Notes under the pieces: generated by a model
What the model was told of the DNA's origin: nothing
The model's input: the letters and a program-made list of their open reading frames with translations, nothing else
The model's database searches: none
Position numbers and translations under genes: made by a program
Shown: piece after piece, positions 44,436-54,233 of the stretch
How positions within the stretch are numbered: position 1 is the stretch's first letter
How the letters are laid out: each line of letters begins with the position of its first letter
NCBI GenBank assembly: GCA_002102555.1
Contig: MCFL01000076.1
Span: 1 to 64,000 of the forward strand
Length of the DNA stretch: 64,000 nucleotides
Direction of reading: 5' to 3'
Source of the DNA: Catenaria anguillulae PL171
Lineage: Eukaryota > Blastocladiomycota > Blastocladiomycetes > Blastocladiales > Catenariaceae

Positions 44436-46862
44436 CTATTCCCATTCAACGTCGCCTCCCCAGTCATTACCTTCACCCCACCCATCATCAGGAACAGGAA
44501 GAAAGCCCCAATCGTCAATGTCAGGCTCCTCTTCATCTGACTTGTCCAGGTCCTCGTGCCACAATCCTGATGCGATCCACCACTTTATTGTGTCGCCGTT
44601 TTCGCCATAATAGGACCACAATCCCATCCCCTTGGGATACCTCACTTCGACCCCAGACACTTGTTTCCACCACTCGAGCACATGCGGGCAATGTTTCTTT
44701 GTCGCTGCCTTCAGCGCCTTGACACTCGCCTCTTCCATACACTGCGTCGTCCAATGGCCCTCACGCTTCAAGTACTCGAGCACATCCGTGCGACCAAAAC
44801 CTGAAAGCGCATCAATGGTCGTCACAGGTAACAGTGTCATCGGCACCTTCAACATGTACTTGAGCGTGTAGATGTCGATGGGATCCCGGTAATGGCCACG
44901 ATTGGGAACCAGGCCCTGCACCTGCGGGACATTGGCCCACCACCACAGCAGAGAGCCAGTGTAGTTGACACTCTTGCGATCGCTGGAATCATCCGTCTTG
45001 TTGAAACCCGGGTCTGTGAATGCTTGGACAAATGACTCGGTGGAGACGCAGGCAATGTTGAGAAACCAATCAAGCACGTCAAGATTTCCTTGAACACTGG
45101 CTTCGTGGATGCACGTTGGGTGAATGTCAACTGGGAATCGGCCGGATTGCTGCAAAGCATTCAGGATCCGCAATTGCTGTTGGTTTTGCATGTCCTGGTC
45201 GCCACACAACTTGATAATGCTGTCATTGGCCACGCCAGGATCACATGCAAACCACTTCTTGAGCGCCTTTGCCAAATCGCTGTCTTCGAGTAACCACCAT
45301 TCAATTACATCGGCGTGACCATTACCACAGGCAGGGTCCAGCAAGTTTGGGACTTGTTGGATCTTGATGGCTTTACTCGCAAGATAATCGGCTGGAGTTT
45401 GCAGCAAACGACTGCCAACCTGTTTTGCCCACCATTCCAATACTTGCAAGAAACCTTGATCTGTCGCACGCTGAAGGACGTCATCCTCAAAAACAGCCCG
45501 AACCAAATCCTCTTCCAATTGAACGCCATCCGCCCTTGCCTTCTCAACCAACCAGTCTAAAACGTGAGCGTTGCCAAAGTTGCTCGCCTCAACGCAATAT
45601 TCGACATACTGGGACTTGGGAAACGAGTATCCTCGAGCAACGAGCCAGTCAAGCACGTGAACATGGCCAGAAAGAACGGCCGGGAAGTAAAAATGGATGT
45701 ACTCTGGACAAGCTACGCGGGGCTGGATTCTTGAGTGAATCCATTCCACCGAATGCAAGTCGACGTCGGGCGAGCAAAGGGCCATGTTCAAGCAACCGGA
45801 TACAGAGCCATTGCCGAGCCATCCCTTGTCCAAGAGCCACTTGAGAGAAGGGATGTTGAGGGCGGAATACAAGCACAAGAGCTCACGTTCCTTGTCGCTC
45901 CAATCCAGTCCAAGCGCATCCACCCACTCAACCAGGACATGCTTGATCATGGCTCGGATCCACTTTTCAACCACAGCCGGCGAAGATACGAAACAATCCT
46001 GGTGTCGCTGCTTGACCGTGTCGGGGTAATTTTTGCACCATTCCAGCACACCAACCTGATTCTCCATGACGGCAACACGAATCACTGTTTCCAATGTTGG
46101 GCGAATCACCAGCCCTTGCTCCGACTTGCTCATCCACCATTCCAAGACGTCTACATGCCCAAAGCGTGCAGTGTGGCCCATGACGTCGTACTGCCACTTG
46201 CCATCATAGATCCAATCGCTTTGGAAAACGGGCCACTTGAGCGCTGCTTCCTGTTCATCTGCGTCCTGTCCACCCACAACACTCGCATCCATGTACTTGA
46301 GAAGCCAGTCCAATACTTGCACTTGACCGGCCTCGCTCGCCTCACCAACGCAATCTTCAATAAACCGATCAGGAACAAACCCAGGGAATCCGCATTTCCG
46401 CCACCAATCAAGCACATGCACATGCCCACACCGAACGGCTTCCGAAATGGCATCCCGCGGCCACACAAAGAAATAGTCGACCATATGCCGGGCTTGCCAC
46501 CATTCAATCACTTGGATGTTGCCCGATCGCATGGCGGCGTGCACCACATCCGAAGTGTATTGCAGCGGCCGGCCACGTGGGCGGTTGCTCCACTGGACCA
46601 TGAGATTCAATAGGTCGGCGTCGCCGGCACGGGTTGCGGTGATCATGTCGATATGCGGGAGCTGTGAGAGGGCGACTTTGGTTGGGAGCGGCGCATGCTT
46701 GCGGGAGATGACGTTGAGCGGTCGGGCAATAGCTGGAGGGTGCCACAGTGAGGAGCGGGCGACGAGGTGGATGGCCAGGGCCAGGATGGGCTCAGCCAGT
46801 TCCATCGGCATTGGCGGCGGGCAAGTTGAGTCCGTGGATGGAAGCGAGTGCGTTGATGTCAT
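44436..46862 (-). CDS. Large ankyrin-like repeat protein, copy 2
   Basis: 808 residues from the ATG at 46862, chosen because it gives an N-terminus of the same length as copy 1; in-frame ATGs at 46877 and 46806 are alternatives. Repeats have the same VL(D/E)WW signature: GNIQVIEWWQARH, CGHVHVLDWWRKC, GHVDVLEWWMSKS, GHVHVLDWLVARG, GHADVIEWWLLED. The C-terminus is acidic (DLDKSDEEEPDIDDWG) and ends in a Trp/Gly/Asp tail, absent from copy 1. N-terminal DNA (about 46440-46790) is nearly identical to copy 1; the rest keeps homology but with many changes. The pair are inverted and about 10 kb apart. Confidence 0.82.
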   Translation of the reverse strand: MTSTHSLPSTDSTCPPPMPMELAEPILALAIHLVARSSLWHPPAIARPLNVISRKHAPLPTKVALSQLPHIDMITATRAGDADLLNLMVQWSNRPRGRPLQYTSDVVHAAMRSGNIQVIEWWQARHMVDYFFVWPRDAISEAVRCGHVHVLDWWRKCGFPGFVPDRFIEDCVGEASEAGQVQVLDWLLKYMDASVVGGQDADEQEAALKWPVFQSDWIYDGKWQYDVMGHTARFGHVDVLEWWMSKSEQGLVIRPTLETVIRVAVMENQVGVLEWCKNYPDTVKQRHQDCFVSSPAVVEKWIRAMIKHVLVEWVDALGLDWSDKERELLCLYSALNIPSLKWLLDKGWLGNGSVSGCLNMALCSPDVDLHSVEWIHSRIQPRVACPEYIHFYFPAVLSGHVHVLDWLVARGYSFPKSQYVEYCVEASNFGNAHVLDWLVEKARADGVQLEEDLVRAVFEDDVLQRATDQGFLQVLEWWAKQVGSRLLQTPADYLASKAIKIQQVPNLLDPACGNGHADVIEWWLLEDSDLAKALKKWFACDPGVANDSIIKLCGDQDMQNQQQLRILNALQQSGRFPVDIHPTCIHEASVQGNLDVLDWFLNIACVSTESFVQAFTDPGFNKTDDSSDRKSVNYTGSLLWWWANVPQVQGLVPNRGHYRDPIDIYTLKYMLKVPMTLLPVTTIDALSGFGRTDVLEYLKREGHWTTQCMEEASVKALKAATKKHCPHVLEWWKQVSGVEVRYPKGMGLWSYYGENGDTIKWWIASGLWHEDLDKSDEEEPDIDDWGFLPVPDDGWGEGNDWGGDVEWE

Positions 46863-47148
46863 GTCTATGATAATCATTGAGAGTGCATCGAGCGTTTCGT
46901 GTATCTGCTGTGCTTTACAGCAGGCTCTTGTAGCGCTTATGTATCTGCCAAGAAATTGCGAAATCGGCGGCGATTGCAGGTCAAGTTCGCAGTGTTTGCA
47001 CACACACACGTTTCCACGTCACTCCTGTGTCCGCTGTGCGTTCCCGTTGAATCATCAAGCTGGTCTGATTCACATTAGATCCATGTATACAGATGTCATA
47101 TCCCACTCGGTGTGTACCCTCCACAAAACTGAGAAGCAACACGTGTCC

Positions 47149-50100
47149 TCAATACCACACCACCAAAGGGTCCGCAACACACGCATGTGCCTCTTCGCCT
47201 GGCTTTGCATACCCGAGCCCCAACAAGAGCCACTCCAACACCTTTTTCCTGACCACAACAATCAAAGCCCGCTTCCAGGGGCCATCCTCACCCACCGTAA
47301 CCTGTACAATCGGCGGCACATGCACGCCCGTCGGCCGCCATCCTTGCCCGTCAATGACGCGGCCCACCAACTCGGCCGCCCGCACACTTGCCTGCTCGCG
47401 ACTCACAACAAAGTACACGCCCTCGCCGCTCACCGCACTCAACACCTCCACGGGCCGGCGCACACGGTCCACATAATGTCTGCGCGTGGCTTGCGCCAAC
47501 ACGGCCTGGAGCTCTGCGGGCAACGCGCACTTGCCAACAGCAGCAGCGACTTGGTGCTCAATGTGTATGCCGACCGCAGGCACAGGCACAAGCAAGTGGC
47601 CCACGAAATTGGTTGTGGTCGAGTCGGGCAAGGAAAAGGAGATGAATGGCTGGCCTGTAGGGCGGTGCATGTACATGAAAGGCGCGGGGCCCGTGTACTT
47701 GTGCGGAAAATACTGGCGGGCGAGCGACGCGTGCAACGAGGGCGAGTCGCGCGTGTGTTTGAGAGCCGTGGCCCAGAATGTAGATGATTCCGAGGGCGTT
47801 GCGTAGGTTTGAGTCGACGTCGGATGCGTGGATGAGGAAGCGAGGGCAAGCGGAAAGAGTGCATGGGATGTGTCGGTAGCGTGATGCGCGAGAAGCGCGG
47901 GTAAGGGCTCATCAACCACCATGTCCATGTCGTCGTCGCTGTCTGAAATCACGACCACGTTAGACGACTCGGATGCGGGGCGTGGGGCTGAGAGCGTGGG
48001 CAGGTATGACGGCCATGTGAGCGGAGCGGGCGGCGCTGATGGGCGCCGTGCTTGCAGTTGCACGGGTGTCACGTCTAGAATGTCGTCGTCGTCGTCGTCG
48101 CCGCTTTCGGAATTGTTGACAGGCGACAAACCGTCCTGCTGCGCGACGTGCGAGAGGGCCGCTGTCGACTGAGGTTGCAATGGGGTCGGGTAACGAGCGT
48201 GTACTTCAGATATGGTCGAGTCAAGCGGTGTGGTGGTCGAGGTTGGTTGTCCACGCATTCGAGTTGGCTGCCGGTCCATGGAAGTATGACCACCCCCGAG
48301 TTGCGGGCGGAGCGGTAGGGCAACGGCATGCCCCGCTGGCTCGGGCATTGGCGATGCGGATTTGCTCGCGGGTTGCCCAACTTGCGGCGGTGTCAATCGT
48401 TGCTTGGTATGCTCGGGTAGTTTTGCGGTGGACACGGGTATGGTTGCGGTCCTTACATGCGGCGGGCCGGTAATCAAGGGCACTTCGACCTCGATCTTTG
48501 CGGGCGTGACCCCACGCGGTGGATACGGGTGCAAGTTGTGTCGCCCCGTGCCCATGCTCTTCCTCGCGACCTGTCGCTCCGCCGCCGCCGACGCCGCCGC
48601 CGCAGATGACAAGGACAATGTCGATTCCGACGCGAGTCCCAGCGACCGCACGCCACCCTCCCATACCTCCCACTCGGCTTCGTCATCGCCTTGGCTGCCC
48701 TCCTGATCGCCCTCGTCCCGCTCCTCTTTCCCCACTCCAACCTTACTTTTGCTCTTGCCCGACCCGTTTGCCAAATGGGACAACTGCACATGAAACCGCA
48801 CACCTCGCCGTGTCGCATTCGTAAACGAACACGAGCCTGGGGCAAAGGTGCACGCATACAAGTTGGCGGGCGCGTGCGTGACCACATGCGGCTTGAGGTT
48901 GCGTAAGCGCAACACAGTCTTGGAACATCCCGGAAACGAACATTGGATCTTTGTACGTGAATGTCTGATAGGAGCGAGCGGTGCAGAGTGATCTTGCTCG
49001 AGGTGCAAGGATAGCTGGTCGCAATAGAGTGGCGTTGTCGAGTATTTGCAGCGTGGAAAGGGGCATGGCGCATGCGAGCAGTTGACTTTGACGTAAAGAT
49101 CAGCAGGATTGTCTGAGGTGGTACTCGCTGCAGAGCGGGAAGATGCCGATGAAGCTGGACGTGGTGTGTCCGTTGGCGGTCGCGGGGGTGGTTCGTACGG
49201 TGGAGGTGGTGGCAGTTCTGCGGCTGAATCGTACATGGTACCTTGCACATCGCCTTGCTCATCGTCATCCTTTGCCAAAGCCCACTCATCCTCCTTGCCG
49301 ATCCCAACCGCTTCCCTGTTTGTCCACGACAAGATCAACTTTGCCTCGCGTTCGCTCAACTCTGCTTTGTGCATCCTGGCAGCAATGCTCGCCCTGGCCA
49401 CGTCCCTCACCTGCTTGTGGTCCGACCCAGGCAACCACATTCCGCCGTCCTCGTAGACCACATCCAAATACGACACCATCATGTCCAACACCTGGCTTGG
49501 TGCCGCAAGCCTGAGTGCATACACCCATGCGGGCATGCCCGCAAGATCATGTACTTGCATCCACCGCCTCACCTTGACCGGATGCACCGCCAACAACAAC
49601 ATGAGCATGCTGGCATGCCTGACATGATGCAACGGGGTCCTGCCCGCCAGATCCACTTGCACCCGGGGTACAAGCCCGCGCTCCAGCAAGTACAAGACAC
49701 TCTGCTCGGCGCCTACGGCCACGGCCACATCGAGCGGTGACAAGCCCGCTGTTCCCTCACGCTCCGAGCACAGCGCGCGCGCGACTTGTTCGTGGTGCAT
49801 AAAGACGAGCGCAGTGAACCGCGGCAAATACGTGTCCCAAGTGCCGCCCTCCTTGATCCACCGCGCGTATTCAACAGCATCGCCTAGCACGGCATAGTGC
49901 ATCAAGTTCCATCCCTTGTCGTCAATGGCACGCAGGTCGGTGAGTGCGGGCACACGCACAATGTTTGGTCCTTGCATCTGGACATGTCCGGCGGATCGAG
50001 TCGACATGGGCTCATTGGGCGTTGCGTCCTCCTGCTCCTCCAACCCGTCTTCGGCGCCATCCAAATCTTTGCCAGGCGGGAGAGACACAAGCCACGCAAA

Positions 50101-50430
50101 CCATGGCCACGACCCGCACAGGGCCGCAACGTGCACGGGTTGAACAGCGTGTGCGGCGTCAAACGGAGCGTTGAGCATGCGAGGGTGCAGCCAAAAGCCG
50201 GGCTCGCGCGTATGTGGCAGGTGGTAGATCAAGGTGGCGAGCGGCGAGGACGAGTGCGCAAGTGTCGAGTGGCCGAGGCAGGTGACAATGGCACGCGTGT
50301 GGTTGCGAATGGCGGCCGAGCCCGAGACTGGGATTGCTGACAGGTGCGCTGGATCAGCATCGGCATGATCTGGATCGAGGGTGAGCATGGAATGTTGCGC
50401 CCGAGGTGGATGATAGGCGGTGGCCATCAT
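47149..50430 (-). CDS. Ankyrin-like and C2H2 zinc-finger protein with SIM motif
   Basis: 1093 residues from the ATG at 50430; an in-frame ATG at 50499 would add 23. The N-terminal 350 residues contain ankyrin-like units (VQPVHVAALCGSWPWFAWLV, KGWNLMHYAVLGDAVEYARW, LSPLDVAVAVGAEQSVLYLL, RTPLHHVRHASMLMLLLAV). Three C2H2-type fingers follow at about 450-560: CPFPRCKYSTT with HLEQDH, CSFPGCSKTVLRLRNLKPHV with VTH, and CTFAPGSCSFTNATR with HVQLSH. A long disordered middle carries DDDDDDILDVTP and VVVISDSDDDMD, the classic layout of a SUMO-interacting motif with acidic tail. The C-terminal 200 residues form another domain (YFPHKYTGPAPFMYMHRPTG, VLSAVSGEGVYFVVSREQAS). Probably nuclear; the combination is not one I recognise. 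Confidence 0.75.
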   Translation of the reverse strand: MMATAYHPPRAQHSMLTLDPDHADADPAHLSAIPVSGSAAIRNHTRAIVTCLGHSTLAHSSSPLATLIYHLPHTREPGFWLHPRMLNAPFDAAHAVQPVHVAALCGSWPWFAWLVSLPPGKDLDGAEDGLEEQEDATPNEPMSTRSAGHVQMQGPNIVRVPALTDLRAIDDKGWNLMHYAVLGDAVEYARWIKEGGTWDTYLPRFTALVFMHHEQVARALCSEREGTAGLSPLDVAVAVGAEQSVLYLLERGLVPRVQVDLAGRTPLHHVRHASMLMLLLAVHPVKVRRWMQVHDLAGMPAWVYALRLAAPSQVLDMMVSYLDVVYEDGGMWLPGSDHKQVRDVARASIAARMHKAELSEREAKLILSWTNREAVGIGKEDEWALAKDDDEQGDVQGTMYDSAAELPPPPPYEPPPRPPTDTPRPASSASSRSAASTTSDNPADLYVKVNCSHAPCPFPRCKYSTTPLYCDQLSLHLEQDHSAPLAPIRHSRTKIQCSFPGCSKTVLRLRNLKPHVVTHAPANLYACTFAPGSCSFTNATRRGVRFHVQLSHLANGSGKSKSKVGVGKEERDEGDQEGSQGDDEAEWEVWEGGVRSLGLASESTLSLSSAAAASAAAERQVARKSMGTGRHNLHPYPPRGVTPAKIEVEVPLITGPPHVRTATIPVSTAKLPEHTKQRLTPPQVGQPASKSASPMPEPAGHAVALPLRPQLGGGHTSMDRQPTRMRGQPTSTTTPLDSTISEVHARYPTPLQPQSTAALSHVAQQDGLSPVNNSESGDDDDDDILDVTPVQLQARRPSAPPAPLTWPSYLPTLSAPRPASESSNVVVISDSDDDMDMVVDEPLPALLAHHATDTSHALFPLALASSSTHPTSTQTYATPSESSTFWATALKHTRDSPSLHASLARQYFPHKYTGPAPFMYMHRPTGQPFISFSLPDSTTTNFVGHLLVPVPAVGIHIEHQVAAAVGKCALPAELQAVLAQATRRHYVDRVRRPVEVLSAVSGEGVYFVVSREQASVRAAELVGRVIDGQGWRPTGVHVPPIVQVTVGEDGPWKRALIVVVRKKVLEWLLLGLGYAKPGEEAHACVADPLVVWY

Positions 50431-51113
50431 TTCTTGGGAATCATTGGGTTGGAACGCTGCAGAGTTGATTGCATCGAGTTGACAAGTAAACACTTGCATC
50501 CAGAGGGCAATCAATCTTCGTGTGCACGTGTGATATTGGCCATGGCGCCGCCGCGTGGATGGCAATGTTTGTCCGCATCGGGGCAGGCACCGACTCGATC
50601 GGCCGTCTCGGTATCATCATCGCTCTCGTAGATTCAATCCGTCCTACCTGCCCCAATTGCTCTCCACGTCCCTGCGACACCAGCTGGTTATATACAAAAT
50701 GCCTCCGTCGACGGCATGCTATGCACAGTCTGTTATATTGCTCGCATATGTCCCAATTTCCATTCACAGGCCCTGCCGCTGTTGCGTACCGTTCATCATC
50801 TTCCCTGATTCCCCTCCACAGCTCTCGCCATGTCCTGTTACCCAGCAGACTTCCTCCAAACGCCCAAATGTGGAGGGAACTATACCAGTCCAACATTGAA
50901 CACAATGAACACATGAACATCAACCAGTCAACAGCGTGACGAACCCGAGGAAGAACGAGGATTGCATGTGCCCACTCAATGGAATAACAATGTCAACATG
51001 AGCCATGAGTGAAACAACAGTGACGGAGAGGAAATGGTAAGAAAGGAACGGAAATGCGCAACTTCGGGACACACGACGGACTCGACAACAATCATCAGCC
51101 CTGATAGAATCTA
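50431..51113. other. Intergenic
   Basis: Promoter of the zinc-finger gene and 3' flank of the V-ATPase gene. Nothing else recognised. Confidence 0.5.
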
Positions 51114-53869
51114 TCAGTCCTCCAACACATCCTTGAACGCAAACGGCACAAACTTGTGCCCGCTGCCCTCGTAAAACTTGTTGTTGAACTCGACCCAATG
51201 CAACCTGAGCGCGTGCAAAAACGCCGACAAGCCCTCCATGCCCAACAAGATGAACACGGTACCCCCCATAAACATGGGGAAAATCACCACGAGAAAGATG
51301 GGCTGCAACACCGGGTTGGTCATTTTGAACACACTGGCCAGGGTCATGTCCCACAACACCTCCGACAACTGGGCATGGGCAAGCGACAGCGCCCACAACC
51401 GTAAGTACGAGGCCGTGTTGGAAATGCACCCAAGACAGTACTCGATCGTGTGAATGACTTGGTCAATCACAATGGACCCGAAATCAAACGGCCCGTCGTC
51501 GTGGCCGTGGCCACCGCCACCGCCACCATGTGCATCTGCCGGAGCGCCGGCGCCGTGGCCCGCCTCGATGGTGCCCGCGTTGGGCACAAGTGCCGCACTC
51601 GAGCCCGTGTTTGTGTGATCGCTCGCAAGCGTCGGATGTGTTGACGCGCCGCCCGCAAGTGCAGGCGTTTGCTCCTCCTCGTGCGCATTGTGGGCAAGCA
51701 CGCCATACCCTTGGGCAACGGTCCGGTCATGGGCCTTCTTGAGCAAGTAGGGCTTGATGCACAGCATCCAGGGGACACACACGAGGGCAATGAGCACGAG
51801 CGCGACTTGGACCGTGCCTTGACCCGAGTAGAGCTGCTCGGACGGCTTGACCTGGCCCGGCTGCAGGAACATAAAGATGAGCATGTTGAGCAATCCAGGC
51901 GGCGACCCGGCCCCGGGCGCGTTCCAGTTGACAGCCCACTTGTACACAATGCACACGACCAGGTACCCGAAAATGGCTTGCATGAAGAGCACCTGCGGCA
52001 CAAACATGCACCACACGTTGATTTGCTTCTTGTAATGCAAGTGGTTGGCCAGCGACAAGAAGGTGGCAAACGTCATGTGAATGACGCCCAGCACAATCGA
52101 CATTTTCATCTTGTACGAGTTGGTGAACAAGAGCTTGTTTTCCGCGAGCTGCCACGCCCAATCCACGCCAAACGGATACGTGCCGACTTTTTGGCCCACA
52201 AGTTGGCCCGCGGCCTTGTCCTCGACATACTTCCACCCAGACGGGAAAATGGACATCATGCGCGAAAACGCATCGTTGTAAATCAAGCCCGTGAACACGG
52301 AAAAGATGCCCATGAGCAGCAGCATGTACCGGCCCCCGTACACCATGCCAAACATTTCCGAATTCTTTGCCTTGGCGCGCAGCGAGTCTTCCTTTGCGCA
52401 CATCCACACGGCAAACGCAAGCAGCAAGATGCCGTGGCCAAAATCGCCAAACATGACGGCAAACAAGAAGGGGAACGTGATGACGGAAAAGAGCGCCGGA
52501 TTGACTTCGCGGTACCGAGCAATGCCGTACGCATCGATGATCTCTTGAAACCCAGACGTCAACTTGTTGCGCTTGTGGTACGTGGGCGGCACGCGCGCTG
52601 TGCGCAGCACGTTCAAGATGGACGGAATCACGCCCCTCGTGGCTTCCTTGGCCACCGTCAATGCTTGCTGAATCTGAGGAATTGCTTCGGTCGGGCACCA
52701 CCCTTCGGCCACGAGCGTCTTGCCGCCGCCATTGGCGTCCGATGCAAACAAGTTCATGGTGTGGTACACGGCCTTTTCCTTTGCAATCATAACGCGCCAC
52801 GCTCCCACCATGTCGGCAAGTTTGCCAAGCTCGTGGCGCTTGGTGGCATTGGTGTTGAAGAGCACCTGGTTGAGATCGTCAAGCCGCTGGCGCACCTCGG
52901 CCGCGTCGGCGCGGCGCTTTTCCGAGTTTGCGTCCACAGGGTACAGCGTGGCGCCCAGCGATTCAGACAAGCGCCGGATCTTGTCGAGGGTTTCGCGGCC
53001 GTGCGCAAAGATGGCAAACACGTTCTTGTGCATGGACTCGTCCGTCACGGGGTCCACAATCACTTCGTGGATCTCGGCCGATTTCAAGTACAAGTTGCCG
53101 CGCAGGGCACGCCACAGGATGCGCTCAAAAGCGGGCAGTTTGCGGCGTTCAATCACGCCCGCGACAAACCTGTTTTTTTTTTTTTTCCCGAGTTAAGTGA
53201 GTGGGCTGGTTATCTAACTCAATCAAGAAGACTTGAACAACAAATGTACCCAAGATGCGTGGTAACACCACCGCCCAGCGCGCCGGCCTCGACATCGGCC
53301 GTGATGGGCATCGAGTCCTCGTCGGCGCCCGTGATTTCCTCGCGGTGCTGCTCGGCATCATCGAAAAAGCCAGCCGTCTCCCTCAACACGTGACCCATTT
53401 CCGTCAGCTCCAAAAACTTTTTGTTGAACGTGGTTTGCGAATTGTTCATTTGCACAATCCTGGCCTCGGACTCGCCCAAGAGCAAATCGAGCTCGTCAAT
53501 GTCCTGCTGGCGGCGCGCATAGTTGGTCGTGCCCCCAGCGATTCCGGGGGCGGCAAACTGGTTGACCGTGACATTGGCCTTTTCGGCTTGCGCAACGAGA
53601 TAGCGCAGGCGGCGGTCCATTTCGTCGAGGCGCCGGATCTCACGCACATACGTGCGCTGGAAGGCAGTGACGGTCGGGTTCAGGTCGCGGAATTGCACAA
53701 GCCCGACTTCGCCCAGCTCCGACACGGTGGCCAGGGCAATGTCCGAGGGGATGTACAATTGGATCAGCGACATGGGCTCGGAGCGAAAGTAGGTTGTCGA
53801 GTAGTCTGGCGCAGCGGCCGCGTTGCCGCCCGCGGTGCCCGTGGTGGTGGGGAGGAGCGCAGACGCCAT
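51114..53869 (-). CDS. VPH1: V-type proton ATPase subunit a
   Basis: Exons 53250-53869 and 51114-53169 (intron 80 nt, GTACAT to ACAG, phase 2) give 891 residues. Subunit a forms the proton half-channels of the membrane V0 sector in vacuole or Golgi. The N-terminal cytosolic stator begins FRSEPMSLIQLYIPSDIA and VGLVQFRDLNP; the exon junction makes LGFVAGVIERRKLPAFER, as in all family members. Membrane helices start at PALFSVITFPFLFAVMFGDF and GHGILLLAFAVWM. The essential arginine region is SYLRLWALSLAHAQLSEVLW, and the C-terminus FYEGSGHKFVPFAF is conserved. The acceptor is preceded by 14 A residues on the coding strand instead of pyrimidines. Confidence 0.95.
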
Positions 53870-54233
53870 GGTGAGAGGAGGTTGGCTTGATGAATGGCGT
53901 TGCTTGTTGATGGCAACCGGACAGCGTGGTGAGTGTAGGGAAGAGCGGGATGGTTGGTAATTGGGTGTAGATCGAATCAGGCGCGTGCGAATGCACAGAG
54001 TGGCAATGCTTGATGCGATGTACGAATACCGATAAAGGATCAGGACTTTGAATCAACTCTATTAGTCAATATTCATTTGCCAACAGCGCACAGACGATTG
54101 AGGTGGCCCAAATGATCATCGATGGAAGCAAAGTGGAAGTCAGGTGGAATACTCTGGACGAACTCTGCAAAAATACATATGTATGGATCAGCTATACACT
54201 GTCGCACATTCGCATTTAAATGCGCACTACACG
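53870..54233. promoter_or_regulatory. Divergent promoter region
   Basis: Between the start codons of V-ATPase subunit a (minus) and the magnesium-chelatase-like gene (plus). An in-frame ATG at 54183 could extend the latter. Confidence 0.4.

Noticed and set aside
51669-53393. 574-codon open frame opposite the V-ATPase gene
   Set aside because: His/Arg/Gln-rich antisense shadow of a GC-biased conserved gene, with no family motif.
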